DNA of 64,000 nt from Saturnia japonica (taxonomy: Eukaryota; Arthropoda; Insecta; Lepidoptera; Saturniidae). The stretch spans positions 5,146,001 to 5,210,000 of the forward strand of contig CM065320.1 of the NCBI GenBank assembly GCA_033032175.1. Direction: 5' to 3'. A program made the position numbers and the translations under genes. Under the pieces are notes generated by a model that had not been told where the DNA came from, did no database searches, and was given only the letters and a program-made list of their open reading frames with translations. Below are positions 1 through 12,895 of the stretch, piece after piece (within the stretch, counting starts at the first letter, position 1; each line of letters begins with the position of its first letter).

Positions 1-644
1 CAATTACGACCGTTTTCAATAACTTATCGATCCGTTGTTTCACTTACTAAAGATAGACAAACATAACCTTTTGTCCTTACTCTTTTTTCAATAACCTATC
101 AATGGAAAAAAATTGTATCTACATAATACATATCCTATAGCTTCGATAGATAAGAAGGAAGCCGATATCTGTCTTAAGTTAAAGATAGTACTTATTACGA
201 ATAGTTAGTAAACTCAGATATGCTATTGAAAATACCGTTAATCTACTTTATATATCTGTTTTATCGAAACGATGGTTTATAACTGATTTGGATTGGATTT
301 AAAAATTAAAGCATTAAATATAGATTTTTCTTTCAATTGTGGTTTACATAGCGACATTTATTCATTAGAACCTACACACTACATGATTTTCTTAATAAAC
401 TAACGTAACGATGTTTTTTAATCAACTTCAAAAAGGAGGTTATCAATTTGACACGTATGCATGTAATATTAATGAAACTGCAATATATTCAATTATTCAC
501 ATAATATAATCTATTAAGGCTTTCAAACAAATGTGCAATATATTGTAGGTGTATGTATGTATATGTCTATGTTTGTATGTATGTTTGCACAGGCATTTCT
601 CCGAAACTATTAATCGGATTGTGACCTATTCTTATTGGCTTATA
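1..644. other. AT-rich sequence without recognised gene
   Basis: I see no coding sequence, RNA gene or complete repeat here. A degenerate TATG/TGTATG run lies at about 549-590. The stretch ends at the TA target-site duplication of the first mariner element. Confidence 0.6.
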
Positions 645-1930
645 TCAGGTCTTTACCTATGAAATTGCCGTTATATATGAAAAAATTTAAACGATTTTTT
701 TGCCTGTATTTTTTATTTGTATTAATCGAAGTAATCACCCATGCAATCAATGCATCTTTGCCAGCGCAGTGGCAGTTTATTGATGCCCTTCTTAAAGAAA
801 TCAGCTGGACGGGAGGCAACAAATTCTTCAAAGGCATTTTGTACTGCCTCTCGGGTATTGGTTTTTTTACCCGCCAAGGAGTTATCCAAATTCTGGAAAA
901 AGTAGTAGTCTGTAGGCGCAAGGTCTGGTGAGTAGGGCGGATGACGGAGAACTTCCAACCCCAGTTCTTGCAACTTGGAGACCGTCTGTTGTGCAGTATG
1001 AGGTCGCGCGTTGTCATGCAGGAGCAGCGAAAACGAGCGATTGACCAATGCTGGTCGGAGATGAGCCAGCTTCTCCATCATTGTGTTCAGTTCTTTACAG
1101 TACACATCTGCAGTAATGCTCACCCCGTTTGGTAAGAAGCTGTGATGAAACACACCGGCGCTAGACCACCAAACAGTGACCATCACTTTTCTAGGGGTAA
1201 GTTTTCGTTTAGGGCATTGTTTAGGTGCTGAACCAGGATCCAACCAACTTGCTGAGCGCTTGCGGTTATCAAACAGAATCTATTTTTCATCGCAGGTAAC
1301 AATGCGGTTCAAAATTCCTTCATTTGTGTGTCTGTTGAGCAGTGCAAGGCACGTCTCGACGCGTACTTCGCGCTGGCGATCATTGAGTTCGTGGGGCACC
1401 CATTTGTCAAGCTTTTTTACCTTGCCAATTTGACGCAAATGGACCAATATTGTTTTAACGCTAACGTCGAAAGCTGCTGCTAATTCAGCCGTAGATTGTG
1501 TATCATTAGCTTCCACAATCGCCTTTAATTCGTCATTGTCGACTAAAGTCTTCGGACGACCGCGAGGTTCATTTTCAGGTCGAAATTCCCAGAACGGAAG
1601 CGAGCAAACCAATAACAGGTGGTGCGTTGGTTTGTAGTGTTAGCTCCGTAAACGTCGTTGATATTGCGTGCCGCTTGTGCCGCGTTGCTGCCACGACGGT
1701 AATCATATTCCATAATTACTCGAATTTTTAACGTATCCATGATGACAAAAAAGATTGAAATGCGATGAAAATGTAACACTAATCAATAAACAAATGACTA
1801 CTTTTGGAAAAAGAATTCCAAGTTTATAAAATAAAATTAATTTGAAATTAGAATTCTTAGCCAAACAAAAATTATTTTAATTTGAAATGGCCAGTACTGC
1901 AGAACGGCAATTTCATAGGTAAAGACCTAT
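645..1930 (-). mobile_element. mariner-family DNA transposon, near full length
   Basis: The element is bounded by inverted terminal repeats. The left repeat (647-672) starts AGGTCTTTACCTATGAAATT and matches the reverse complement of 1903-1928 over 26 bases. TA dinucleotides at 643-644 and 1931-1932 fit the usual TA target-site duplication. The length, 1286 bp, is the normal size for mariner. The transposase remnant is on the minus strand (722-1740) and fills most of the element. The two outermost bases at each end do not match each other, so the exact terminal nucleotide is slightly uncertain. Confidence 0.93.
722..1740 (-). pseudogene. mariner transposase, one frameshift and one nonsense codon
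   Basis: This is the cut-and-paste transposase of a mariner element, which binds the terminal repeats and moves the element by a D,D(34)D nuclease. Reading begins at ATG 1740-1738 (MDTLKIRVIMEY..) and ends at TAA 724-722, about 340 codons, the normal length. The N-terminal helix-turn-helix half (..RFRSGNFDL) is in one frame. A one-base loss near 1574-1577 then shifts it into the frame that continues ENEPRGRPKT. The tryptophan expected after CDEK is TAG (1280-1282). All three catalytic aspartates are visible: in VTCDEK, in LLLHDNARPH, and 35 residues later in LAPTDYYFF. With only two disabling changes the copy looks young. It cannot make full-length transposase as it stands. It resembles the mellifera-type mariners, but I am not sure of the subfamily. 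Confidence 0.93.
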
Positions 1931-1932
1931 TA

Positions 1933-4900
1933 TTTACTTGAATTTGGGGAACAGTGCAAGGTTAATCAAAATCGGTTCAGTAGTTTTCAAGATATGGACT
2001 AATACGTGTAACGGCATGGCTTATTGATACAAGCTACGGGTATGGTGTCAAAAGGAAAACATCTCCAAAACCTCGGTCAAATTCTAATGACCAAAACCAA
2101 AAATAATGAAATATCAAAGTAATGAATTTTTTTTTAACGAATTCAAAATTTTTTCGTACTTATGGACTTTGGATTTCGTTTTGTTGGTTAATTTTGAGTA
2201 AATTCATATTGGAGACGATACATTTTTTTTAATACTTTTTTTTAAATTGTTAGTTTCGATTCTCGACACGAGTAAAACTTTTCTTGAAAATCTATAAATG
2301 CAGTTTTTTATCTTTAAAATTGACGTCATGATTCTTTAAAACATTATATTGTACTATCTCTTATAGTTTCAGAGTCCTCCGCACTGACTGTTCTGAATGT
2401 TACAATTCCGACAATTGGTTTAGTGTCATAAAAGAAAATCAGAAAATCAGTTTCTGATAGGTGGCAAGCCTAGCTAGTATAATATAATAATATCTATACT
2501 ATAAAAGTGAGTCTTTTTCAAAATTTTATTAGCACAGTACCTACATGACATGTAAAGATTTTGACAATATATATTCACGTTTTTAAAACGCTATAGTTGA
2601 CAAGTAACTACCTTAACATGTATTGTAACTGATCGCATACATGAATAAAAATGCTAAAATAAAGGGTGCACGAACTGGAACATATATTTATACGAAACTT
2701 AGTACAAAAGGCCTGCAATTCCTTGTCGGTGGCCCCTTTTATTGCAAGTCACGGGTGTAAAGAAACTCCCCCAATTTAAAACGAAATGTGTTACAATGGG
2801 ATAGCCCCGTTATGCTAATTTTCGCCTTCGACCAACGCTTACGTTTCAATTGCATATCTAGTTAACCACGCTTGCAAAATTAACTTTTTCAAAGATTTAT
2901 ATTATGCACCGTACGATAATCTTAGTAAACACTAATGAGTTTAATGAATGTTAGCCTTATATAAAAGGTAATTTCTTCAGTATGTGATATGATCTGGGTT
3001 CCTGTGAATTTATTAGATAATTATCCAACGAATTACATATTTTTATTCAAATCCTTAGAGGTTAGAAGGTACAGTGAGTAAATATAGAGGAGTATTTATA
3101 TTTATTTAACAGATTCATTAGGAAATAAATCATTATGTTGACGACAGTAATAGTATAAACTATGCTACAGTCGACAATGATTCATATACTAATTGGTAAC
3201 ATTAAAATAAGATAAAGTTTATGTAAAGTAAAATATACAGTGGTGTTTTTCGTTTATACGCCTGAACTGACAAAGGTATGTATGGTGTGGTGTAGTCATT
3301 TTACAGATTTGCGGTGTAGGCTCTAGTGTTTGTAAAGGTACATATTAATTTAATGATAAAAAACAATAAATATTAAGTTAAATGGTACTAAAGAAGTTGC
3401 GCGCATACATCTCTCTCCGTCGATACAGTCGTGTCGGCCACGCCCGGAATATGTCCGCTTAAATAGCTGCGTTATTCAACACTCCCTTTGGATTAATTAA
3501 AAAACATTTGTCAAAACGGCCTTTTAGATGGCCATCTACTGTGCTTATATTAATTACAATTTAATGTAATAAACTGAATTTATGGTATTCGATTAACTTT
3601 GTGAAATCGTTTGAATTCTTTGATAGGTTCATAAATATAAATTGACATACATATACCTATGTAATAGTTATTGATTTCGGCAAGAGTATCTATTTATTTT
3701 TGGCTTCCATTTAAAGCAAGCCGTATTATATTTCAGAATGAGAAGTAAACAAATGAGAAAACGATAGAATTTAGAAAATGTTTTAAACCTTTATAAAGGC
3801 AGAATCTTCTATTTATTTAGAATAAGTAAAATCGATAAGAAGCAACACTCTATGAGAAGTTCAGGTTGCGCAACATCCGGGGGCAAATGGATATTTTTAT
3901 CCTGGTAGATTTTTATCGATGTCAATGAGTACAGAATTGAAAACTCATTCAAAACACCATGAACCACGTAATGTATTGAACCACAAAGTGATACAGCGAT
4001 TTGAATTCGTAGTCATTGAACTCCGTTGCTTATTAATAACTCGCGTAACGTTATGTTCGTTTTAGTCGTCTCGCGGATCGGCTAGCGCTGAAGTTGATTC
4101 ATGAATGGGAGAGTGCCCACGAGTCTCGCAAGTGCAATGTAAAGACCGACAAATATAGTGATCTTAATATTCTTGAAAATTACTGAAACTACGAAATTTT
4201 TAGCTGCCACGTATATGATTTACATTTTACCGGACAATTTTGATTTGTGATCATTACAAGGCTTTTATTTTTCGAAAGAACTTACCAGAACGAGAGTGGC
4301 TTAGCCTTATTAACTAATAATATTAGAAAAAATATAGATAGTTAAGGAGTACACTACTTGGGAATCATAGATTAAAGGCCTGAATAGATAAATATACCTA
4401 ATATAAATACATGTAGGTACATAGTGTCGTTTGAAGAAACTCTATTTTCATCTTATAGATAAATATTTACCCTTTCTTTCAACGCATGACTTAATAGACT
4501 CTTATTTGTTTATATGTTTTGGGTTCTTACTCTGTTTAAAATTAGTTCATTTTAGTCCTATTGGATACATCGCAAGTTTATATATACATACTTTGAGAAT
4601 ATTATGCTTCGTGATATAACATTATGAATTCTATTAAATTAATAATAACCCTCCAAACTCGAAAGCGATCTAAATAGATTAATTTCTATTAAATTGGGAG
4701 TATCTTTTGTTTTTAATTACTATCATTCTGGATTTAATGTAGATAACGATCACAGATTGGACAGTCCTCACCCACAGCTCGTAAATATTTAGTATCTCTT
4801 ACCGACAAAGCTATATAAAGCAGACGAAGTGTTACTAGTTAAGACGCGCTCTAAATCACTACTTAAAATGTAAATTCAGCAATCTAACGCTAACTGTTTA

Positions 4901-5985
4901 ACTAAGATAATCTGGTACAGTGGCACCGAGGGAGTTTATAGTGTAATGTTATGCGAGCGCCCCAGGCAGATCTAAGCAGGTTTATCACAAAAATGAAAGG
5001 ATGCGGATAAAGAGACAGGCGACTTATTGGCCGACCGGTAGAATGAGAGGACTCGCATGAAAATAATCTGCTCAGGCGCATCGAAAAATAAGGATAAACC
5101 ATTTTCCATTAGTTATCATTTATGATAGTGATGTCTGAAAATGACTCCTTGGCACATCTACAAAAAAAATATATATGTGTAACAATTGTTTACACAGCAA
5201 TTTTTTAAATTATAAACCCGATCGAGTCGAGTTTTTTCGATAACGGGGAAATTTTCCGAACCGATGGTAGTGGATCTGAATCTAAATTTAATAAATGGTT
5301 TTGAGTTTAATCGGTTTAATTTTATGTAGAAATAACAATTCACTCCGGCATCGCTTGGGTAGCAGAGTAATATATAGTAACATATAACTCTATTGGTTTA
5401 CGTGGCGCACGCAGCAGCACGATTTTTCCGAAATCTTCAAGAACCATCTTTTTGTTTTTAGCTCTAAGTTTCCCTTGTAATTGTAAAATAAAATAAATAA
5501 ATAAATATTTCAGTCAATTTACACACAATTTTCATTAATTATTCACTCAACCTTTCTCATTAGCCTTTTCGTCCATTGACGAAAACCGTATGAAAATCTG
5601 TTAAATAGATTTTGAGTTCATCGCATTCAGAAAGACTGACAGACGCAGTGAGAGACTTTGTTTTAATAAAATAAATATTAATGTAATATACATATATTAG
5701 TAATTCTTTGGAAGATAATATTATAGTAATAGTTGTTTGTATGCAATATTTTTTTAAGGATTGAATTTTTTAGCCATTGTACATTGCAAGCAATATTAAA
5801 AAAACTAAAACAAGGACGATTAATACCATTAGATCACAGAAAAAATTAAATTAATTGCATGGCAACAATTTTTTTTTGTGTTTAAGTGAAATAAAAATTA
5901 TTCTTTTCAGCTATCACTTAGCTTGGTATTGATCACATCTGATAAAGGGCGAAAATCTTAAACTAAATACTTTCTATTGTTCATT
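1933..5985. other. AT-rich non-coding stretch with repeat relics
   Basis: No coding region was recognised. Around 1965-2015 is a tail-like motif (AATCGGTTCAGTAGTTTTCA), of the kind seen at the 3' ends of several dispersed repeats in this window. A Helitron-like start (ATCTATACTATAAAAG) is at about 2490-2506 but no end was found. Single-copy, moderately GC-rich patches lie at 3405-3470, 4040-4145 and 4915-5095. A decayed LINE-tail-like patch lies near 5220-5290. Nothing can be assigned a function. Confidence 0.5.
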
Positions 5986-5989
5986 GAAA

Positions 5990-6200
5990 CGGAAAAATGG
6001 TTTCGCAGAAGACATCCCTCCCGCAAGCGCTCGTATTTCACCCTGAGTTCAATATTATTTCGACAGTCGCTGACACAAAGAGGCGGAAAGCTCGCGTCGC
6101 TGCCGGCGCACCACCGCTGCCGCCAGCGTCTCTCAATATTGTCCTCCCGCCTGGTGCCTCGGGTTACACTGTAAATATTTTTCGGCGGTTGGCTGATTGA
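5990..6200. other. GC-rich single-copy island, open on both strands
   Basis: This block is far richer in G+C and CpG than its surroundings. A 67-codon frame is open on the plus strand (5997-6200). On the minus strand a frame is open from about 6167 to below 5990, preceded by TTTACAG, which could be a splice acceptor. Translation in either frame gives no family I recognise. It may be a conserved regulatory element, a 5' UTR or a coding exon; the sequence alone does not decide. Confidence 0.35.
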
Positions 6201-7950
6201 AAATTTTTATCGCATTCCACCCCCGCTTTTATCGATAATGGATTGTATTCGATTTTGTGCGCGTTGACATGGGTTCTGTCTATGTTAAATTTCGTATGCC
6301 TGCCGACTATATGGGTAATAAAATAATACCCGTGGAACCTAAATAAATATAATACTCTTTGAATAACCGTTTGATAAAACTCAAATGTGAAATAAGTTAA
6401 AGATAAGGATTCAAGAATTAGAGTATAATATGTTATGGGGTTATTATATATGTAGATTATTATAAAATGGGTTATGTCACTATGAACTAATTTTACAGGA
6501 GAGAGAGAAAACTTTTTTTTTACGATTCGCTAGGAGTGTGATATGCTTATTGTGCTGCTATTCGTTATTAAAATCAATACAGTATTAGAAAAATAAATCT
6601 TGAATGTGGATCTAATGTGAAAATAACTATACATATAAAATTTGAGACCGAATCTTTTAACACAGATTACATAGAACATATCAGGGAGAATCATCTACGG
6701 TATCATATGGAATAGGGATATATCTACGAACTTTCATTATTATATATAGCTTTAAAGCTCAATTTTAGTTAAGAAAGATCTGTTTTTCTACCCGATTATA
6801 CACTTAAACAAATAACGAGGAAATTCATTGGTCAGACTTTAAAATTATTTCTAGTGAACTAAATTTCATATAGAATACAATAAAAAGTATTGGAAACGCA
6901 TAAAAATATAGTGTTCATTTAACTGAATAATCTCTTCACACTCCCGTAAAATATCTCTAATTATATTTGTTTTTGGCCGGCGGTGAAGCGTGCAGATCGT
7001 CGCTTAGCACCATTATTTGTACAGGGAAGATACAAATGAGGATCCATTACTGTATTTCCTCGATCTGAGACTAATGAAAGACAAATAACTTTCAGTTCAA
7101 AGCAATCGATGAGGGCATTTGCTTTAATTTTATCTACGCGATAGCTTCAACCGAGAAGATAGACATTTATGGGTTTCGTAGAGTTGAATAGCCTTTTAGA
7201 AAATTAGAATTTGTGACATAAATGCTTAATGTGGTTTCTCTTAGCTTCATTGCGTTTATGTAATCACTGGTAATGTAATATATAATGCCTAAAATACACT
7301 TCACAAATAATACGCAATGAGATATGAATTAAAAAAATTATAAAATCTGTGTTCCTTATCATCTAAGTAATTATTGTAACTCATATTTTGTAATATATCA
7401 GGATATAGATCAGATAAATTATGTAAATGAAATAACTTCATAATTCCTAATAATGATTCTTACTATTTTATTATTTTATACGTAGCGTGTAAAATTAGGG
7501 GGAATAATGTTTATAGTGCAAAATTTAATTTAAGATTTTAAACGCAGTTGGAACTATTGCAAGGATAAATACAGGGTTTTTACTTTGAAATATGGCCTTC
7601 ACGCTGGTATAGCTACTGACGCGACTAGGGACCGACACCCTACATTATCCATGTCTCGCTTAATAAACCCTACAGATTTGTACAGATCTCGACTGGCATT
7701 TTGTTTCATCTGCATTTTTTATCCATAACAGAGTTCATGGGCCATGAAATTTATTAAAGGCTGTTTCCCATTGCAATAATTTATCAACGAAGCACAGTCG
7801 ATTTTGATTTTAGGTATTCAATGTGCCCTATAAGTAATAATGTTACATCACACTGTATACGTTTCATGATTAACCAAGTTCGGCAAACGTTAATAATTTG
7901 ATTCATTTTGTATTTAGTCTTTGTTTATTCTTTATACATTTATCGTTTGT
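6201..7950. other. AT-rich stretch, nothing recognised
   Basis: No gene, RNA gene or clear repeat was recognised. Small less AT-rich patches at 6970-7060 and 7575-7700 look single-copy. Confidence 0.5.
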
Positions 7951-8252
7951 TCACAATCTTACCTGATAAAGTGACGATGAGGCCCAAGATGGTAACACGT
8001 TAAGCCGAGTGGGGTGACTGACTATAAAGTTGCCCCGCCAGAACACAGCTATATGTGCTTGGCGACAGATTACAGTTCAGTTTTTTCAACTGGAAGGTAT
8101 CTAGCCAGCCAGGCATAAAAAATACTCTACAACCATAGATATGGTTTCATCACGATGGTTTTCTTCACTGAATACCTAGGCTCATTATAGGGATTTGAAC
8201 TCATGGCTATCGATGTGGTGTCCGTACACGCTACCACTGAGCCATCATTGCT
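7951..8252 (-). mobile_element. tRNA-derived SINE, full length
   Basis: Read on the minus strand, the element starts with a tRNA-like head holding an RNA polymerase III promoter. Box A is TGGCTCAGTGG (8234-8244) and box B is GAGTTCAAATCCC (8190-8202). Next comes a core resembling the lepidopteran SINE core (GTGAAGAAAACCATCGTGA, about 8148-8168), then a body shared with three other copies in the window (17824-18012, 31857-32022, 48644-48890), ending near ATCAGGTAAGATTGTGA. It is a non-autonomous retroelement copied by a LINE enzyme. I did not find a clear target-site duplication. Confidence 0.8.
8190..8252 (-). promoter_or_regulatory. tRNA-like head with pol III boxes A and B
   Basis: Box A TGGCTCAGTGG and box B GAGTTCAAATCCC lie about 31 bases apart, as in a tRNA internal promoter. 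The acceptor stem does not pair convincingly, and the sequence runs straight into a SINE body. This makes it a SINE head and not a functional tRNA gene. Confidence 0.7.
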
Positions 8253-9020
8253 TCAATTATAGCGAATTATATAAATTATAGGCTAAATATGACTACAATT
8301 TCCCGCGAAGTTTAGAAACGAAGTGGCCGCAGCTGAAGTTCGTATAAAGCTAAACTTGAAAATGTACAATTGCCACAATATATCGATATGAGTATAGCGA
8401 TCGATTTCCAATGAAGGTGGTAGCTAACAAAGAGAACGGGAAGGAACCTCTTCATCATGTGCTCAAAGTGCACATACATATTTTTATAATTATATTTACT
8501 AGTGACCACAGTGGCCAAATGGTCGAAATTCGACCGTAATTCATAAAAAAAATAAGTTCACGTTCAACGTTATTGAGGTTATTTTGCCAAAGAGTACACT
8601 TACTACAGTATTTAGATATTAAAACGATAAAGAACATACAAATATAGATTATCACTTTTACTTCAACCTAAATATAAAATCGTAAATAATATCGTTCGTG
8701 TATAATAAAACTATTAATTAGAACGTTCATAATTTTACAGAAACGTGTAATGTATTTGCACATGCAACGAGCACTCTATGAAAACGAATCATTTAAAAAA
8801 ACTAGAGATGTTTAAGCTTTTATAAATATAACATTTTATTATTTTGATCTAAATTTCAAGGTTCAGGAATTTATGTTGCATTAACGAATTATTGAATTAT
8901 GGGCCCTAAGAAGCCACCTGTAAAAGATAAAACACTACACTATTTGGAAAACATCCCAGTCATCGAAAAAAGCCGAAAAGAAACTCGATCGAGTTTATTT
9001 TTTTTACTTTGTGAATAATA
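8253..9020. other. AT-rich stretch, nothing recognised
   Basis: No coding region or repeat family was recognised between the SINE and the second mariner element. Confidence 0.5.
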
Positions 9021-9022
9021 TA

Positions 9023-10100
9023 TTAGGTCCTTACATATGAAATTGGCGTTTTGTACGGGAGGAATATAAAGTAATTTTTTTTTTTTGTAAAATATATTTA
9101 ATTAATCAAAGTGTGCACCGTTGTTATCTATGCAGTTTTGCGATCTCATAGGTAGTTCATTGATCCCTTTACTAAAAAAACCATGGGAGCGAGAATCAAT
9201 AAACTCTTTGAAGGTGGTTTGGACTGCCGCATCGGAGTTGAATGCTTTTCCTTGTAAGAAGTTGTTCAAATTCCGGAAAAAATGGTAATTTGTTGGAGCA
9301 AGGTCCGGAGAGTACGGTGGATATCGCAGACATTCCAATTGTAGCTCATCCAACTTAGTGGTTGTTTGTTGTGCAGTGTGTGGTCTTGCGTTGTCGTGAA
9401 GCTGCAGTGGCCTAGAGCGATTGACCAATCTCGGTTGTTTAGCAGCTAGTTCTTCCTTCATGGTTTGCAGTTGCTGACAATAGATATCTACCGTAATCGT
9501 TTGGCCAGATTTTAGAAAGCTGTAGTGAACGACACCGGCGCTAGTCCACCAAACACTCACAAGTAACTTTTTCTGAGTCAATTTTCGTTTAGGACAGGAT
9601 TTGGCTGGGTCTCCAGGGTTCAGCCATTGCGACGAGCGCTTCATATTATTGCACAGTATCCACTTTTCATTACAAGTAATGATTTCATTTAAAATCCCTT
9701 CATTATTGTGTCGGTTGAGCAAAGTAACGCAGCAGTCGACGCGTGTTTGCAAGTTCGATTCACTCAATTCATGAGGTACCCATCGTTGAAGTTTTTTTAC
9801 TTACTCGACTTGCTTCAAGTGGATTAATACAGTTTTATCACTTAGGCCGAAGCCTGCAGCTTCAGCTGCAGCCGAAGTGCTTTGTGATGGATCCGCTTCC
9901 ACAATAGCCTTCAATTCTTCATTTTCCACTTTGGTCTCCGGCCATCCACGGGGTTGGTTCTGAAGGTCGAAATTTCCAGAACGAAAACGTTGAAAGCAAA
10001 AATTTATAAGTTTGAATGTGGAATTCTTAACAAAAGAGGAGATATTTCAGATCAAAGTGGTCAGTACGACAAAACGCTAATTTCATATGTAAGGACCTAA
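9023..10100 (-). mobile_element. second mariner element, internally deleted
   Basis: Terminal inverted repeats of 32 bases start TTAGGTCCTTACATATGAAA at 9023 and end at 10100, with one mismatch. They are flanked by the TA duplication (9021-9022 and 10101-10102). At 1078 bp it is about 200 bp shorter than a full mariner because the part encoding the transposase N-terminus is missing. The ends and protein differ clearly from the element at 645-1930, so the two are separate lineages. Confidence 0.95.
9102..9994 (-). pseudogene. mariner transposase remnant with two Asp-to-Asn catalytic changes
   Basis: This is a mariner transposase read on the minus strand from about 9994 (QRFRSGNFDLQNQPRG..) to TAA at 9104-9102. 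The first helix-turn-helix, about 50 residues, is deleted. An in-frame TAA lies at 9803-9801, after LIHLKQVE. The first catalytic Asp, expected in TCDEKW, is Asn (TCNEKW, codon at 9669-9671). The third, expected in APTDYHFF, is Asn (APTNYHFF, codon at 9288-9290). Only the middle Asp (LQLHDNARPH) remains. Both changes are single G-to-A transitions on the coding strand. The protein could not be catalytic even if read through. It resembles mellifera-type mariner transposases. Confidence 0.95.
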
Positions 10101-10102
10101 TA

Positions 10103-12215
10103 TATAGTTAATAATTATATTATTTTAGTGGGTGAACAGGTGAACAGAGAGGGAGTTATTTCCAGACATCACGCGACGATCTACGTAACTTATAACAATA
10201 CCTTTAGATTTTAGACAGTAAAACTTGCGTGACAATTGACATGTTCCTTAAAGTTATTGCCCGACATATCGGTAATGTACTCACGGATATTATTATAAAA
10301 CCTATTATTAATTTATTTATTATTATTACCTAAGAAAATGTTATTGGTCCAAATATTTTACTCGCATTACAACATTACAAAATATATAAGTCAATAACGG
10401 CCTTAATAAAATTTTGTATTTGTAGTTCGAGGCAAAGGCGGACATCGTTCCACGCTTGACCAGTCTTCGTTGAATGATAAGGGTCATTCGTTTGCTTGTG
10501 TTGGACATTAAGCGCATTGAATTGCAAAGCAGTTTACTTGCGCGTAGAATATTTACACGTTTAATGACTGTAACGTCTGTTGTTGATGAATGAACGCGGT
10601 TGGCATTTAGACTGTGTGAGTACACAAACTAGTTTCTGGGTCGACTTTATTTTGTTCTAGACTCTTTGGCAATTAAAAGTGCTATTAGTTGAAAGGTTGA
10701 TTAATTATTTTAAGAAACCTCCGACTTTCTTATAATGTAACAATCATTCGTAGGTAATAGTTATACAATAATGAAATTACACATATATAATAAGAAAATA
10801 TAAAGTATTATATACATATATCATTAGAAGATTATGTAAAAAATAAACTAAGTGACAAGGCCTTATTTTATCAGGAATTATACAACTATTGTAGAAATGA
10901 TGTTCGTATGTAAATATTTAAGTACAATTCCAAGTTTATTCTCGAAGTGTAAAACATAACAATATTCCTCGTTAAAGTATTGTAGTAATGAAAGTTGTGT
11001 TGTTTTTAAATAAATATTTTGTCTTCCTAAAAATGTGTAGCCTGGAGTCGAGAGTCGATCTTTTCTAATTATATTTTTACAATTTATTAAGTTGTTTGAT
11101 TTTTCTAGGCTCAGCTAATTAATCTATTTAACACCTTTAAAGTTGTTAATATAATCATGATCCATTATTTATTTACCAATCAACTCAAAAGCGTAAGGTA
11201 CTTTTATTGACACAATAACCTACCAATATTTCGACACTTAAATAATTTAGAAAAATTAAAATATAACAGAGGTAGCCCGTATAACATTGCTTTAGGTAAA
11301 TAATAATAATTATTAAAATAATAAGCGAATATGTAATAGTTAATTGTACATTTCTTAATGTGAAACGAAGCTCCTAGCTCAACATCGAAATTGTAAAAAG
11401 GTGAAAATTTGAATAAACTAGAAATAACCAATGTAATTTACGTGTAACATTTTAAGTTGCAAGATATATCGAAGTTAAGATATTATAATAATAATATTAG
11501 AGGAATGTTAAAAATAAGATATGGAACCGGCCATAGGAAAGTCTTATCGTTTCTATGAAACAGGCGGTCTCTTTGCACCGCTACTGTTTTAAATGGTATC
11601 GTGTACCATATTAGGCGGAGCGCAGTCATTACGTCGAGCTAGTATCGAAAAAGGAATTCATATTCAAAAGTAATTTACAGCTAAATTCTCATTTAAATTA
11701 ATAGTATTTTCTTATATCTTTTTTATATTATTCATTTTTCTTCAGTCAGTAGTTTTCTGTAACTTTTCGCGTAACACCTTGAAATCTGTTTAACTGAATA
11801 TAATAATTACACATAATTTAAAATAGACAAATCATCGCAATCAATGAGCATCAAGAATATTTCTGAAGTAAAACTCTATAGAGTATATAATATATATATA
11901 AATATATAAAAAATATTCATTTCGTTTAAAATATTGACATGATAAATCATTTAACAGAGTCGTTCGCTTATTGAAGTTTCAACATTATGGAAGTGGAAAG
12001 AGGATAATCATGGAATGCTATTAACCGAGATTCGAATTAGTTATTCATAGTTTTCGTTCGTTGTATAATCATCGTTCACTTAGTTAATAAGGAATTTACT
12101 CACTGATTATATGTGTTAAAATTGTTTATTTGTCTGTGGTAACAGTGAATTTATAAACTCTGTTTTGGATAAATTTAAAAGAATGTTTTCTTTCATTGTT
12201 TACAAGTTTGTGCAT
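10103..12215. other. AT-rich stretch, nothing recognised
   Basis: No coding region was found. A slightly GC-richer single-copy patch lies at 11520-11640 and a TA-rich low-complexity run at about 11880-11925. Confidence 0.5.
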
Positions 12216-12382
12216 TTGTATGGTACTCCTAAGACGGCGCTTTTGGCGGAATCTTGAACTGTCATACGGTAGTTTTTATTTTAATACATAAACTTTTGTT
12301 ATTTGGACCTATATATTAGGTAATTTTGGCGATATTTTACGTGATGTAGTTTGATTATTGTACACAAGTTTAGTGGATTTTA

Positions 12383-12859
12383 AATAATATCTGGGCGACC
12401 GAGCTGAGCTCGGTGTCTTTTATAGAAAAAAACACCTGTCTAGGTAAACTTGAAATGTAAAACATTATTTAAATGCAAAGTTTCATCGAAATCGTTGGAG
12501 CCGTTTTCTAGAAACCAATTACATATATATATATAAGTTTTTTTCTTCTACGTTATCTATGGAAAGTTACTAGATGTCAAAAGTGACGTCGAACGGGACG
12601 TCATATATTTTTTAAAACAAAATGATATGTTTGTGTACAGAAAACTCTCTTATAAATAATTTATATTGTATAACTGTAAGAGTATAAAAATACTTGAAAT
12701 AAAGGCTTTAAATGTTGTTTCCTGTGTTTACAGGTGAGTGAATCTTTTGTTAAAGAGAAAATGTAATTTGTTAATTGTTTTCAATATTGATTATATAATA
12801 AATCCTGTATTTACAGAACAACGCAATTACGTCTTTGTTTCATTTTATAAATTAATATC

Positions 12860-12895
<36 letters not shown>

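Noticed and set aside
2490..2520. Helitron-like start ATCTATACTATAAAAG
   Set aside because: No matching 3' hairpin and CTAG end was found within a reasonable distance.
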